Program-made: the position numbers and the translations under genes | Origin: Sphingomonas baiyangensis | Lineage (GTDB): Bacteria > Pseudomonadota > Alphaproteobacteria > Sphingomonadales > Sphingomonadaceae | NCBI RefSeq assembly: GCF_005144715.1 | Contig: NZ_SWKR01000002.1 | Coordinates: 1,496,146 to 1,560,145, forward strand | Length of the DNA stretch: 64,000 bases | Reading direction: 5' to 3' | The notes under the pieces: model-generated | The model's input: the letters and a program-made list of their open reading frames with translations, nothing else | What the model was told of the DNA's origin: nothing | Database searches by the model: none | Shown: positions 17,361 to 25,079 of the stretch, piece after piece | Numbering within the stretch: the stretch's first letter is position 1 | How the letters are laid out: each line of letters opens with the position of its first letter

Positions 17361-18113
17361 TCAGAACGGGCTGATGACCTGGAAGAAGCGGCTGAGCCAC
17401 CCCTGGCGCGCGGCGCGGGCGACGTCGCCCTTGCCGGTATAGCTGATGCGGGCATCGGCCACGCGCGTGGAGGCGATGCGGTTGAAGGCATCGACGTCGA
17501 TCGGGCGGACGATCCCGCGAATCTGGACGAACTCGTCGCCGCGGTTGAGCGTGAGCTGCTTCTGCCCCTGCACCACCATGTTGCCGTTGGGCAGCACCTC
17601 GGCGATCGTCACGCTGACTTCGCCCGACAGCGCATTGGCCTGGTCGGCGACGCCGGTGCCTTGGAAGCCGCGATTGCCGCTGGCGCGCGCGTCGGTAGGC
17701 GCGAACAGCGAAAGCGGGCCGGTCGACGGGCCAACAAGGCCGAAGCCGCCCTTGCTGTCGAGATTGGTGCCCGCCGATTTCGACGCGGCGGTGCGCTCGA
17801 CGAGCACGATCGTCACCAGATCGCCGACGCGGCGCGCGCGCTGGCCTTCGTGCAGCGCGGCATAGCCATCGGCGACCTGGAAGATCGATCCGTTGGCGGG
17901 CGGCGGCGCGGCGACGGGCTGCGCGATGGTGGGCGCATAGACGATCTCGGGCTTCTTGCGCCCGAAGATCTGCGCGTTGGCGGGCGCGGCACCGAGCGCG
18001 ATCAGCGCCAGCGCGGCGCTGCCCATCGCGAGGCCGGCGGCGAACTCGATCATGCCCGAGCGGCTGGGGCGCACGACGCGGATCACGCGCGCGTCAGAGG
18101 TTCTGGTTGACAT
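17361..18113 (-). CDS. flgH: flagellar L-ring protein FlgH (no lipobox)
   Basis: A 250-residue protein with the FlgH core (GSIFQVADGYAALHEGQRARRVGDLVTIVLVE; later RGIVRPIDVDAFNRIASTRVADARI). It would form the outer-membrane L-ring. The start at 18113 overlaps flgG by 20 bp but gives the signal peptide a basic N-region (RVIRVVRPSRSG); an ATG at 18053 would leave an acidic N-region. The signal ends in APANAQ. There is no cysteine anywhere, so it cannot be lipidated, unlike enteric FlgH. Confidence 0.9.
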   Translation of the reverse strand: MSTRTSDARVIRVVRPSRSGMIEFAAGLAMGSAALALIALGAAPANAQIFGRKKPEIVYAPTIAQPVAAPPPANGSIFQVADGYAALHEGQRARRVGDLVTIVLVERTAASKSAGTNLDSKGGFGLVGPSTGPLSLFAPTDARASGNRGFQGTGVADQANALSGEVSVTIAEVLPNGNMVVQGQKQLTLNRGDEFVQIRGIVRPIDVDAFNRIASTRVADARISYTGKGDVARAARQGWLSRFFQVISPF

Positions 18114-18882
18114 ATTTCAGCATCTCGTCGGTGGCCGAGATCATCTTGGAATTGACCTCATAGGCGCGTTGCGTCTCGATCATGTCGACGAGTTCCTCGA
18201 CGACGTTGACGTTCGATCCCTCGAGCATCCCCTGCCGCACCTGGCCGCGGCCATCGAGGCCGGCGATGCCGATGTTGACGGGGCCGCTGGCGGCGGTCTC
18301 GGTGAGATAATTGTCGCCGGTGGCCTGCAAGCCCGCCGGGTTGGCGAAGGTCGCGACCTGGAGCTGGCCGATCTGCGCGGCTTCGGCCTGTCCCGCGACC
18401 GTCGCCGATACGGTGCCGTCGGCGCCCACGGTGATCGCGGTCGCGCCTTGCGGAATGGTGATGCCGGGCATCACCTGATAGCCCTCACTCGTCACCAGCA
18501 GCCCTTCGGGCGAGCGCGCGAAATTGCCTGCGCGCGTATAGCCGAGCACGCCGCCGGGTAGCTGCACCTGGAAATATCCGTCGCCGTCCAGCGCCATGTC
18601 GAGCGAATTGCCCGTCGTCTGTAGCGCGCCCTGCGTCTCGATGCGCGCGGTGCCCTGCACGCGGACGCCGGTGCCGAGGTTGAGGCCGGTGGCATAGCGC
18701 GTCTCGGCGGTGCTCGCGGCACCGGCGGCGGTGACCACCTGATAGGCGAGCGTCTCGAACGCCGCGCGATCGCGCTTGAAGCCCGTGGTGTTCACGTTGG
18801 CGAGGTTGTTCGAGATAACGCGCATGCGCGTATCCTGGGCGTCGAGCCCGGTACGCGCGATGTGCATGGCGGAACTGCCCAT
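18094..18882 (-). CDS. flgG: flagellar distal rod protein FlgG
   Basis: A 262-residue axial protein. The N-terminal NNLANVNTTGFKRDRAAFE and the C-terminal EGSNVNVVEELVDMIETQRAYEVNSKMI are the classic rod/hook signatures. AAGGAAT precedes the ATG. Gene order flgF-flgG-flgH is standard. Confidence 0.96.
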   Translation of the reverse strand: MGSSAMHIARTGLDAQDTRMRVISNNLANVNTTGFKRDRAAFETLAYQVVTAAGAASTAETRYATGLNLGTGVRVQGTARIETQGALQTTGNSLDMALDGDGYFQVQLPGGVLGYTRAGNFARSPEGLLVTSEGYQVMPGITIPQGATAITVGADGTVSATVAGQAEAAQIGQLQVATFANPAGLQATGDNYLTETAASGPVNIGIAGLDGRGQVRQGMLEGSNVNVVEELVDMIETQRAYEVNSKMISATDEMLKYVNQNL

Positions 18883-18893
18883 GATCTAATTCC

Positions 18894-19643
18894 TTATCCC
18901 TGGACGCGCATCAGGCTGGCCGAGCTTTCGTCCATGCGCTTGGCTTCCTTCAGAAGATTGGCCTGCACTTCGTAGCCGCGCTGGTTCTCGATCATGTCGA
19001 CCAGCGCCTGCGTGAGGTCGACGTTCGACTGTTCGAGCGCGCCGCTCGCGAGCTTCGCGTCCAGATTGCCCGGAAGCACGCCGCCGCCGCGGACATGCAG
19101 CAGATTGTCGAGGCCCTTCACCGTGTCCGAACCTTCGGTGCTGGCAAGCTTGATGCGGTCGATCACCTGCGGCTCGGTGCCCGGCGCCGATCCGCGCGGC
19201 ACGATCGAGATGCTGCCGTCGTCGGCGATCGTCAGGCGATCGTGCGGGGGGATGGTGATGGGGCCCCCCGACCCCATCACCGGGAAACCGTCACCGGTTT
19301 CCAGCACCCCGCTGGCGGCGACGCTGAGGTCGCCGCGCCGCGTATAGGCCTCGCTGCCGTCGGTCGCCTGCACAGCGATCCACGCATCGCCGGTCGCGGC
19401 GATATCGAGCGCGCGGCCGGTCTGCTGGAGCGCGCCCGAGCGGCGATCGGCGTCGCGCACCTCCTCGGCCGAGGGCGTGCGCGAGGTGAAGCTGCCATCG
19501 GCCGCCAGCACCAGCCGCTCGAAGCTGACGCGGTCCTGGCGAAAGCCGATGGTCGAGGCATTGGCGATGTTGTTGGCGATCGCCGCCTGCGCCGACATCT
19601 GGCTCTTGAGGCCCGACATCGCGGTATAGACGAGACGATCCAT
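18894..19643 (-). CDS. flgF: flagellar proximal rod protein FlgF
   Basis: A 249-residue rod protein with N-terminal YTAMSGLKSQMSAQAAIANNIAN and a C-terminal QSNVDLTQALVDMIENQRGYEVQ. It is shorter in the middle than FlgE and opens with MDRLVYTAMSG, the usual FlgF start. It follows flgE by 23 bp. Confidence 0.95.
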   Translation of the reverse strand: MDRLVYTAMSGLKSQMSAQAAIANNIANASTIGFRQDRVSFERLVLAADGSFTSRTPSAEEVRDADRRSGALQQTGRALDIAATGDAWIAVQATDGSEAYTRRGDLSVAASGVLETGDGFPVMGSGGPITIPPHDRLTIADDGSISIVPRGSAPGTEPQVIDRIKLASTEGSDTVKGLDNLLHVRGGGVLPGNLDAKLASGALEQSNVDLTQALVDMIENQRGYEVQANLLKEAKRMDESSASLMRVQG

Positions 19644-19666
19644 CGCTCAGCCCCCCTGCCCGTGCA

Positions 19667-20935
19667 TCAGCTGCGGATGTTGAAGATGGTCTGCGAAATC
19701 TGGCTCGACGTATCGAGCGCCTTCGCATTCGCCTGGAAGTTGCGCTGCGCCGCGATCAGCGCCACCAGCTCCTCGGTGATGTCGACGTTCGATCCTTCGA
19801 TGATGCCCGACATGAGTCCGCCCATGCCGCTCTTGTTGGCCTCGCCCAGCACGACGTCGCCCGAAAGGCCCGTCGACGCCCAATAGCCGTTGCCCTGCTG
19901 GCGAAGGCCGGTGGGGTTGGCGAAATTGGCGAGCGCGACCTTGCCGAGCGCCAGCGAATCGCCGTTCGAGAAGCTGGCGCGCACGATGCCCTGCTCGTCG
20001 ACCGCGACCGATTCGAGCTGGCCGACGGCGGCGCCGTCCTGGCTGCGGCTGTTGACGACGAAGGGCGTCGCCTTCTGCGTGGTGGCGGCGCCGAAATCGA
20101 GCGCGATCGTCTGTTCGGCGGTAGCACCGTTGGGCGTCACCGGATCGAACGTGGTCGCGGTGGTGGGCGAGGTGAGCGCGCCCGCGCCGTCGAAGGTGAG
20201 CGTGACCGCATCGGCACCGCCCGTCTGGAGCGGCTGGTCGCTCACGAAGCTGTAGACCTGCCACTCGCTCGTCGGCTCGGCGGCGCTCGGTAGCGAGGTG
20301 CGCACGAAATAGCTCGTCATCGTCTGCGGATTGCCGCCGGCATCATAGACGGTGGTCTGCGTCGACTGGTTGTAGCTCGTCGGATCGAAGCGATCGAAAG
20401 TGGCGGTGGCGGGGATCGCTGCGGTCGAATTGAGGTTGAGCGACAGCGCGACATTGCCCGTCGGCGTCGGCACGCCTGAAGTCTGCGGCAGGCGCAGGCT
20501 GACGAGGCTGTCGACGCCCGAGGCGACGACCGCGCCCGAGCCATCGACCGGGAACACCTGGAGATGGCCGCCCTGCCCGTCGACGACATAGCGCTCGGGA
20601 TCGACGAGGAAGCCGCCGTTGCGCGTGAAGTTCATCTTGGCGCCATCGGCATCGGGCTTGGTAGCGAAGAAGCCGTCGCCCGAGATGGCGAGATCGAGCG
20701 TCGAGCCCGTCTGGATCAGGTTGCCTTGGCCGAACTGCTGGCGGATCGCCTTGGTGACGACGCCCGAGCCGACGAGGCTGGTGGGGTTGGACGACACGCT
20801 CGAGGCGATGACGTCGGCAAACTCGGTGCGGCTCTTCTTGAAGCCGTCGGTCGCGACGTTGGCCAGGTTGTGCGAGATGGTCGACATCTCCTTCTGGCTG
20901 GCCTGAAGGCCGCTCAGCGCAGTGTAGAACGACAT
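19667..20935 (-). CDS. flgE: flagellar hook protein FlgE
   Basis: A 422-residue hook subunit: N-terminal MSFYTALSGLQASQKEM, NLANVATDGFKKSRTEF, a long variable Thr/Asn-rich middle domain, and C-terminal EGSNVDITEELVALIAAQRNFQANAKAL. A strong AGGAGAAACCA ribosome site precedes the ATG, fitting a highly made structural protein. Confidence 0.96.
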   Translation of the reverse strand: MSFYTALSGLQASQKEMSTISHNLANVATDGFKKSRTEFADVIASSVSSNPTSLVGSGVVTKAIRQQFGQGNLIQTGSTLDLAISGDGFFATKPDADGAKMNFTRNGGFLVDPERYVVDGQGGHLQVFPVDGSGAVVASGVDSLVSLRLPQTSGVPTPTGNVALSLNLNSTAAIPATATFDRFDPTSYNQSTQTTVYDAGGNPQTMTSYFVRTSLPSAAEPTSEWQVYSFVSDQPLQTGGADAVTLTFDGAGALTSPTTATTFDPVTPNGATAEQTIALDFGAATTQKATPFVVNSRSQDGAAVGQLESVAVDEQGIVRASFSNGDSLALGKVALANFANPTGLRQQGNGYWASTGLSGDVVLGEANKSGMGGLMSGIIEGSNVDITEELVALIAAQRNFQANAKALDTSSQISQTIFNIRS

Positions 20936-20959
20936 TGGTTTCTCCTACGAACGATGGGT

Positions 20960-21643
20960 TCAGCCGACCGAGCGGACGGCGCTGGACTTGACCTGCCCGA
21001 TGCCGGGCAGCGTGAGCACGGGTTCGCCGCCTTCGAGCGCGACGGCAGTGACCGGCGCCCAGACGAGTGGGCGCGCGGCGACCGCCTCGCCGGCGTTGCG
21101 GGCGGTGACGGCGACGCGGAACGGGCCGTTGCCCGCCGCCTCGCCGGCATCGGTGGTGCCGTCCCAGTCGAAACTGGCGGTGCCCGCGGTCTGCGGGCCG
21201 AGCGCGATGGTCTTGAGCACGGCGCCCTCGGCACTGGTGATCGTGACCGACACGTCGGTAGCGGCGGCATCGAGCACGACGCCGCCCTCGATGCCGCCCG
21301 AAGCGCGTGCGAAGGCGACGTCGCCCTCGGTCAGCACGGTGCGGCCGACCCAGCCGAGCGCCTGGTTCATATCGGGCGCGCCTAGCCGGTCGGCGATCGC
21401 CTTCAGCGTCGACGACATCTCGGTGATGCCCGCGAGCGACGAGAACTGCGCCATCTGCGCGACCATCTGCGTGTTGTCGACGGGCTCGAACGGATCCTGG
21501 TTCTTGAGCTGCGCGGTCATCAGCTGGAGGAAATCGGTCTGGTTGAGCGTCTGCTGCGCGGCGCGGGTCGTCATCTCCGCGGTGTTCGTCGCGGTGCGAT
21601 TGACGCCCAGATTGGCGAGCGTGGTGTCGAAGCTGCTGGCCAT
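20960..21643 (-). CDS. flgD: hook assembly scaffold FlgD
   Basis: A 227-residue hook-cap protein. The N-terminal LNQTDFLQLMTAQLKNQDPFEPVDNTQMVAQMAQFSSL block is the FlgD signature, followed by a Tudor/FnIII-like FLGD domain (FDWDGTTDAGEAAGNGPFRVAV). It starts 2 bp after the flgC stop. Confidence 0.95.
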   Translation of the reverse strand: MASSFDTTLANLGVNRTATNTAEMTTRAAQQTLNQTDFLQLMTAQLKNQDPFEPVDNTQMVAQMAQFSSLAGITEMSSTLKAIADRLGAPDMNQALGWVGRTVLTEGDVAFARASGGIEGGVVLDAAATDVSVTITSAEGAVLKTIALGPQTAGTASFDWDGTTDAGEAAGNGPFRVAVTARNAGEAVAARPLVWAPVTAVALEGGEPVLTLPGIGQVKSSAVRSVG

Positions 21644-21645
21644 CG

Positions 21646-22059
21646 TCAGCGACCCAGCCGCAGCGTTTCGGTGATGAGCGACTTGGCGGTCTGCATCACC
21701 TCGACATTGTTCTGGTAGGTGCGCGCGGCCTCCATCATGTCGACCAGCTCACGCGTCTCCTCGACGGCGCTTTCATAGACATTGCCCTCGGCATCGGCGA
21801 GCGGGTTGCCCGGATCGTAGCGCTTGGTGGGCGCCTCGCCCGCCTGCATCACGCGCTCGACGTCGACGGTCGCCATGCCGCTCGCCGCATCGAAATGCGT
21901 GCGGAACACGGGCTTCATCGTGCGGTACGCCGCCTCGGCCGACGAAGCGACGGCGCCGGCGTTGGCGAGGTTCGACGCGGTGGTGTTCATGCGCACGAGC
22001 TGCGCCGACATCGCGCGGCCCGAGACCTGGAAGATGTTGAGGGGATTGCCCATCGTCAT
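21646..22059 (-). CDS. flgC: flagellar proximal rod protein FlgC
   Basis: A 137-residue rod protein (MNTTASNLANAGAVASS; C-terminal EETRELVDMMEAARTYQNNVEVMQTAKSLITETLRLGR). The start at 22059 is favoured because it overlaps the flgB stop as ATGA; a second ATG lies two codons later at 22053. It is about the usual length for FlgC. Confidence 0.95.
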   Translation of the reverse strand: MTMGNPLNIFQVSGRAMSAQLVRMNTTASNLANAGAVASSAEAAYRTMKPVFRTHFDAASGMATVDVERVMQAGEAPTKRYDPGNPLADAEGNVYESAVEETRELVDMMEAARTYQNNVEVMQTAKSLITETLRLGR

Positions 22060-22406
22060 TCGCCCTTCAGCGCGCGGGTGAGCGTGCCGATGCGCCCGTT
22101 GAGGAAGGCGAGCGTCGTCTGATAGGCGACGGCGTTCTCGGCGAAGGCGGTCTGCTCGGTCGCCAGCTCGACGGTGTTCCCGTCCATCGAGGGCTGGAGC
22201 GGCACGCGATAGAGCGTGGCATCGGCGACGGCGCGATCGGTCGGCCCGCCGACGCTCGACGCGCGCAGCGCCGCCTGGAAATCGATGTCGCGCGCCTTGA
22301 AGCCCGGCGTCGAGGCATTGGCGATGTTCGACGCGAGCACGCCCATGCGCTGCGAACGCAGTGCCAGCGCGGTGCCGTGTATGCCGAAGATGCTTTCGTT
22401 CGCCAT
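22056..22406 (-). CDS. flgB: flagellar proximal rod protein FlgB
   Basis: A 116-residue rod protein, first gene of the flgBCDEFGHIJKL operon. It carries GVLASNIANASTPGFKARDIDF and the C-terminal QTTLAFLNGRIGTLTRALKG. AGGAGG lies eight bases before the ATG at 22406. A sigma-54 promoter at 22456-22471 would start the message near 22445, leaving a leader of about 39 bases. Confidence 0.94.
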   Translation of the reverse strand: MANESIFGIHGTALALRSQRMGVLASNIANASTPGFKARDIDFQAALRASSVGGPTDRAVADATLYRVPLQPSMDGNTVELATEQTAFAENAVAYQTTLAFLNGRIGTLTRALKGE

Positions 22407-22455
22407 GTCGTTTCGCGCCTCCTTCGCTGCGCGGCAGTTCGTGCGGACGATACTC

Positions 22456-22471
22456 AGCAAGGGGCGTGCCA
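22456..22471 (-). promoter_or_regulatory. sigma-54 promoter of the flgB operon
   Basis: The minus strand reads TGGCACG-CCCC-TTGCT, a full match to the -24/-12 consensus with the GG-N10-GC spacing. It lies about 50 bp upstream of flgB with a normal leader and ribosome site. Confidence 0.9.
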
Positions 22472-22514
22472 GTTTTGCTTAAAGCGGCGTCGAAGGCAGA
22501 GCAGGCGGATCGAC

Positions 22515-22549
22515 CGGCAACCGATTGCCGCCCGGCCGGCAAACGGCAA
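22515..22549. promoter_or_regulatory. cluster of CGGCAA half-sites (candidate enhancer)
   Basis: Four copies of the hexamer CGGCAA lie between two divergent sigma-54 promoters: forward at 22515, reverse at 22525 (together a palindrome with a four-base spacer), forward at 22537 and 22544. A further palindrome of the same hexamer occurs at 24959-24968 ahead of a third sigma-54 promoter. This is consistent with binding of a flagellar sigma-54 activator (FlbD/FleQ type); the protein is not identified. Confidence 0.5.
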
Positions 22550-22561
22550 CCGGCGAGCAAA

Positions 22562-22577
22562 CGGCACGCTCCTTGCT
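22562..22577 (+). promoter_or_regulatory. sigma-54 promoter of the PomAB-like/flgA operon
   Basis: The plus strand reads CGGCACG-CTCC-TTGCT with GG-N10-GC spacing; only the first base departs from consensus. The predicted transcript start (about 22588) is one base before the ATG of the next gene, implying a nearly leaderless message. Confidence 0.8.
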
Positions 22578-22588
22578 GTTCACAGGGC

Positions 22589-23233
22589 ATGGACGTTGCG
22601 CCCTTTCTCGATCTCCCCGCGCTCGCACTGGTGGGCGGCGGTACGCTGACCGCCGCGGTGCTGCGGCATCCGGCAAGCGCGCTCGCGCGTGCGGTCGCCG
22701 CGCTCGGCACGCTCGGCCGCCGTCCGCACGATGCGGGCGCACAGTTGCAGCAGATCGCCGCGCTTTCGCGTATCGCCCGCAAGCATGGCGCGATGGCGCT
22801 CGACCGATCGGTGATCGACGATCCCGACGTGGCGCTCGCCGTCCGCGCGATCGTCGACGGCGAGGCGGCCGATGCAGTGCGTGCCGCCGTCGTGCACGCG
22901 CGGGAAGCGCGGATCGAGCGGCATCTTGCGGCAATCGAGGTCTGGTCGGGCGCGGCCGAGGCGGCACCCGCCTTCGGCATGGTCGGCACGCTCATCGGCC
23001 TCGTCGCGATGTTCGCGGCGATGGACGATCCCGCGACGATCGGCCCGGCAATGGCGATGGCGCTGCTCGCCACGCTATATGGCGCGCTGTTCGCCAATCT
23101 GGTCGCGCTGCCCGTCGCCGGGCGCCTTCGCCGGCTGTCGCGCTGCGAGGCGTTCGAGCGCGCACGGCTCGAGGCGCCGCTCGCCGCGCTCGCGGCACGC
23201 GAGGCGCCGCGCCGGCAGGGACTTGCCGCATGA
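22589..23233 (+). CDS. PomA/MotA-like stator channel protein
   Basis: A 214-residue membrane protein of the MotA/TolQ/ExbB group. The C-terminal TM pair reads GMVGTLIGLVAMFAAM and a following DDPATIGPAMAMALLATLY stretch, which is the PomA-type core, distinct from the MotA at 12463. An N-terminal TM covers about residues 6-25. It is shorter than typical PomA (about 250). Its stop overlaps the partner gene (ATGA). It probably forms a second stator; the ion used cannot be read from sequence with certainty. Confidence 0.82.
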   Translation: MDVAPFLDLPALALVGGGTLTAAVLRHPASALARAVAALGTLGRRPHDAGAQLQQIAALSRIARKHGAMALDRSVIDDPDVALAVRAIVDGEAADAVRAAVVHAREARIERHLAAIEVWSGAAEAAPAFGMVGTLIGLVAMFAAMDDPATIGPAMAMALLATLYGALFANLVALPVAGRLRRLSRCEAFERARLEAPLAALAAREAPRRQGLAA

Positions 23234-23802
23234 GCCTGGCACGCTTCGACGATGCCGCGCCGGCGCGCGCGCCTTGGCTCATCACGCTTGCCGATCTGTC
23301 GCTGCTGCTCGTGGGCTTCTTCGTGTTCCTCCATGCCAGCCGGATCGACGATGCGGCGCTCGCGCAGGCGATCCGCGCGGGGTTCGACGCACCATCAGCG
23401 GAGCCCGCCGCTGCTGCGCCGATCGCGCTTGATCGCGCCATCGTGCGCGGTTTCGCCGCCGGATCGGCCGACACGCCTTCGTTGGCGGCGGCAATACGCT
23501 GGGCGCGCGGCGCCGGCGATCCGCGCACGCGCATTACCATTGCCGGCCATGTCGACGGTACCGCGACCGACGTCGATCCGCTGACCGGCAGCGCCGCGCT
23601 GCTCGCCAGCGATCGCGCCCGTGCCGTCGCCGCCGCACTGGTGGCGAGCGGTGCGGTGGCGCGCGATCGCATCGTGCTCTCCGCCGATCCGGCACCCGCC
23701 GGTCGCCATGTCACGCTGTCGATCGGCTTTGCCGGAAACCGGCAGGATGCTGCCGGCCACCGGCCACCCCTTGCCCTTTCCAACCCACGGAGCCTGCCAT
23801 GA
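23230..23802 (+). CDS. PomB/MotB-like stator protein, short
   Basis: A 190-residue protein with PWLITLADLSLLLVGFFVFL, a TM segment carrying the ion-binding Asp22. A degenerate OmpA-like domain follows: ITIAGHVDGT stands for the usual GHTD motif, and there is no clear NRR-type end. It is much shorter than the MotB at 11428. Overlaps with both neighbours place it in one operon with the PomA-like gene and flgA. It could be a true accessory stator or a divergent one with weak wall binding. Confidence 0.75.
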   Translation: MSLARFDDAAPARAPWLITLADLSLLLVGFFVFLHASRIDDAALAQAIRAGFDAPSAEPAAAAPIALDRAIVRGFAAGSADTPSLAAAIRWARGAGDPRTRITIAGHVDGTATDVDPLTGSAALLASDRARAVAAALVASGAVARDRIVLSADPAPAGRHVTLSIGFAGNRQDAAGHRPPLALSNPRSLP

Positions 23803-24338
23803 TCCGCCCCGCCCTGCTGCTCGCCGCGCTGCTCGCCGGCCCCGCCGCCGCGCAGGACGCGCGCTTCCAGAGCACCGCGCTGCTCGACACCGCGGTCAGC
23901 CAGTTCACCGGCCATGCGCAGGGCGAGGAAGGCGGCGCGGTCGCGCCCGTCGACAGGCGGCTGAAGCTGGCGGCGTGCGCGCTGCCGCAGCTCGAATGGC
24001 GCACGTCCGCGCAGGACGCGGTGGTGGTGCGCTGCATGGCGCCGGTGTGGCGCATCTTCGTGCCCGTGAAGGCCGCTCCGCGCGCCATCGCAGCGCCCGC
24101 GGCGGTGGCGATGCCGGGCCGCGCGGCGCCCGCGCCCAAACCCGAAATCGTCGTCAAGCGCGGCGATCCGGTGATGGTCGAGGCGGGATCGAACGGCTTT
24201 TCGATCACGCGCGACGGCATCGCGATGGGCGATGCGGCGGCCGGCGCGCGGCTGATGGTGCGCGTCGATCCGGCCAAGCCGCCGATCCAGGCGATCGCCA
24301 TGGAAGCCGGTCGCGTCACCCTGCCCGGCTGGCAGTGA
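23799..24338 (+). CDS. flgA: P-ring assembly chaperone FlgA
   Basis: A 179-residue periplasmic protein: signal peptide MIRPALLLAALLAGPAAAQ, then an N-terminal region and a C-terminal SAF/AFP-like domain (VVKRGDPVMVEAGSNGFSITRDGIAMGDAAAGARLMV) as in FlgA. It helps FlgI assemble into the P-ring. It overlaps the PomB-like stop by 4 bp. A T-run follows the stop, but the preceding hairpin is weak. Confidence 0.9.
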   Translation: MIRPALLLAALLAGPAAAQDARFQSTALLDTAVSQFTGHAQGEEGGAVAPVDRRLKLAACALPQLEWRTSAQDAVVVRCMAPVWRIFVPVKAAPRAIAAPAAVAMPGRAAPAPKPEIVVKRGDPVMVEAGSNGFSITRDGIAMGDAAAGARLMVRVDPAKPPIQAIAMEAGRVTLPGWQ

Positions 24339-24410
24339 TGTTTTTTTCGCTAAACCCGGCGAGCGCCCGGTCGTTTCCTCATCTGTCGGCAACGAACAGG
24401 ATGTGGCGAC

Positions 24411-24710
24411 ATGGTGGACCCGATCGGCTCGAAGCCCCTTATGCCAGCGCGCGCGGCGAGCGTGTCGGTGGACCCGGTTGCACGCGCACGCTTGGTGGAG
24501 ACCGGGGCCGAGCGCGCCGCGACGGGGGCCGCGGCGGGATCGTTGCAGGCGGTGGCACACGACATGGCGGCCTCGCCGCCGGTCGATGCCGATCGCGTGG
24601 CGCGCATCCGCAAGGCGATCAAGGACGGCACCTTCCCCATCCTCCCCGCGACGATCGCCGACCATCTGCTGGCGATGAAATATCACTGGGACGGCAATGA
24701 CGCGGCGTGA
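24411..24710 (+). CDS. flgM: anti-sigma-28 factor FlgM
   Basis: A 99-residue small protein with the FlgM C-terminal pattern (VDADRVARIRKAIKDGTFPILPATIADHLL). It would bind FliA, encoded at the end of the same gene run, until the hook is complete and FlgM is exported. A CGGCAA half-site lies at 24387-24392, just upstream. It overlaps the next gene by 14 bp. Confidence 0.92.
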   Translation: MVDPIGSKPLMPARAASVSVDPVARARLVETGAERAATGAAAGSLQAVAHDMAASPPVDADRVARIRKAIKDGTFPILPATIADHLLAMKYHWDGNDAA

Positions 24711-25005
24711 CGCACTGGTGCAGGTGATCGAGTGCCTGCATGCCGAGATCGCGGCATTGAAGGCAAATGACGCCGTCGGCCTTGAACGCGCGACCGCCGC
24801 CAAGCTCGTGCATATCGAGGCGCTGCATGCCGGTGGCGACGATGGTGTGGCGGCGCCCGACCTCAAGGCGCTCGCGGCCGAGGCGCACCGGCTGAACGAG
24901 ACGGCGCGCATCTATGTCAACCTGATGGCGGCAAATGTCCGCCGCCGGCTGCAGACGCTTGCCGGCAACCAGGCCGCTCCCTACCGCGCGATGGGCTATG
25001 CCTGA
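24697..25005 (+). CDS. FlgN-like flagellar export chaperone
   Basis: A 102-residue mostly helical protein with a heptad-like pattern (ALVQVIECLHAEIAALKAND, then AHRLNETARIYVNLMAANVRRRL). Position directly after flgM and size match FlgN, the chaperone for FlgK and FlgL. Sequence identity to FlgN families is low as usual, so the name rests on context and helix pattern. A TTGCCG/CGGCAA palindrome lies inside its 3' end. Confidence 0.7.
   Translation: MTRRDALVQVIECLHAEIAALKANDAVGLERATAAKLVHIEALHAGGDDGVAAPDLKALAAEAHRLNETARIYVNLMAANVRRRLQTLAGNQAAPYRAMGYA
24959..24968. promoter_or_regulatory. TTGCCGGCAA palindrome upstream of sigma-54 promoter
   Basis: A perfect 10-base palindrome made of two overlapped CGGCAA hexamers, about 62 bp upstream of the sigma-54 promoter at 25030. 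The same hexamer clusters at 22515-22549. It lies within the flgN-like coding sequence. Confidence 0.4.
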
Positions 25006-25029
25006 CGCGCCGCAGCGCTGACGGCTGAC

Positions 25030-25045
25030 TGGCACGCTCCTTGCT
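25030..25045 (+). promoter_or_regulatory. sigma-54 promoter of the muramidase-flhA-fliA block
   Basis: TGGCACG-CTCC-TTGCT matches the -24/-12 consensus exactly with correct spacing. The transcript would start near 25056, leaving a leader of about 24 bases before the ATG at 25080. Confidence 0.88.
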
Positions 25046-25079
25046 GAATGCTTCCCGACCACGGGAGCCGAAGCCGGGA

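Noticed and set aside
24315..24357. An intrinsic terminator after flgA (short GCCGG/CCGGC stem followed by a T-run)
   Set aside because: The stem has a 14-base loop and is separated from the T-run by ten bases; too weak to call.
24353..24395. A possible sigma-28 promoter upstream of flgM (TAAA followed after 15 bases by GTCGTTTC)
   Set aside because: The -10 half matches GCCGATAA at only about half of the positions, so it is not convincing.
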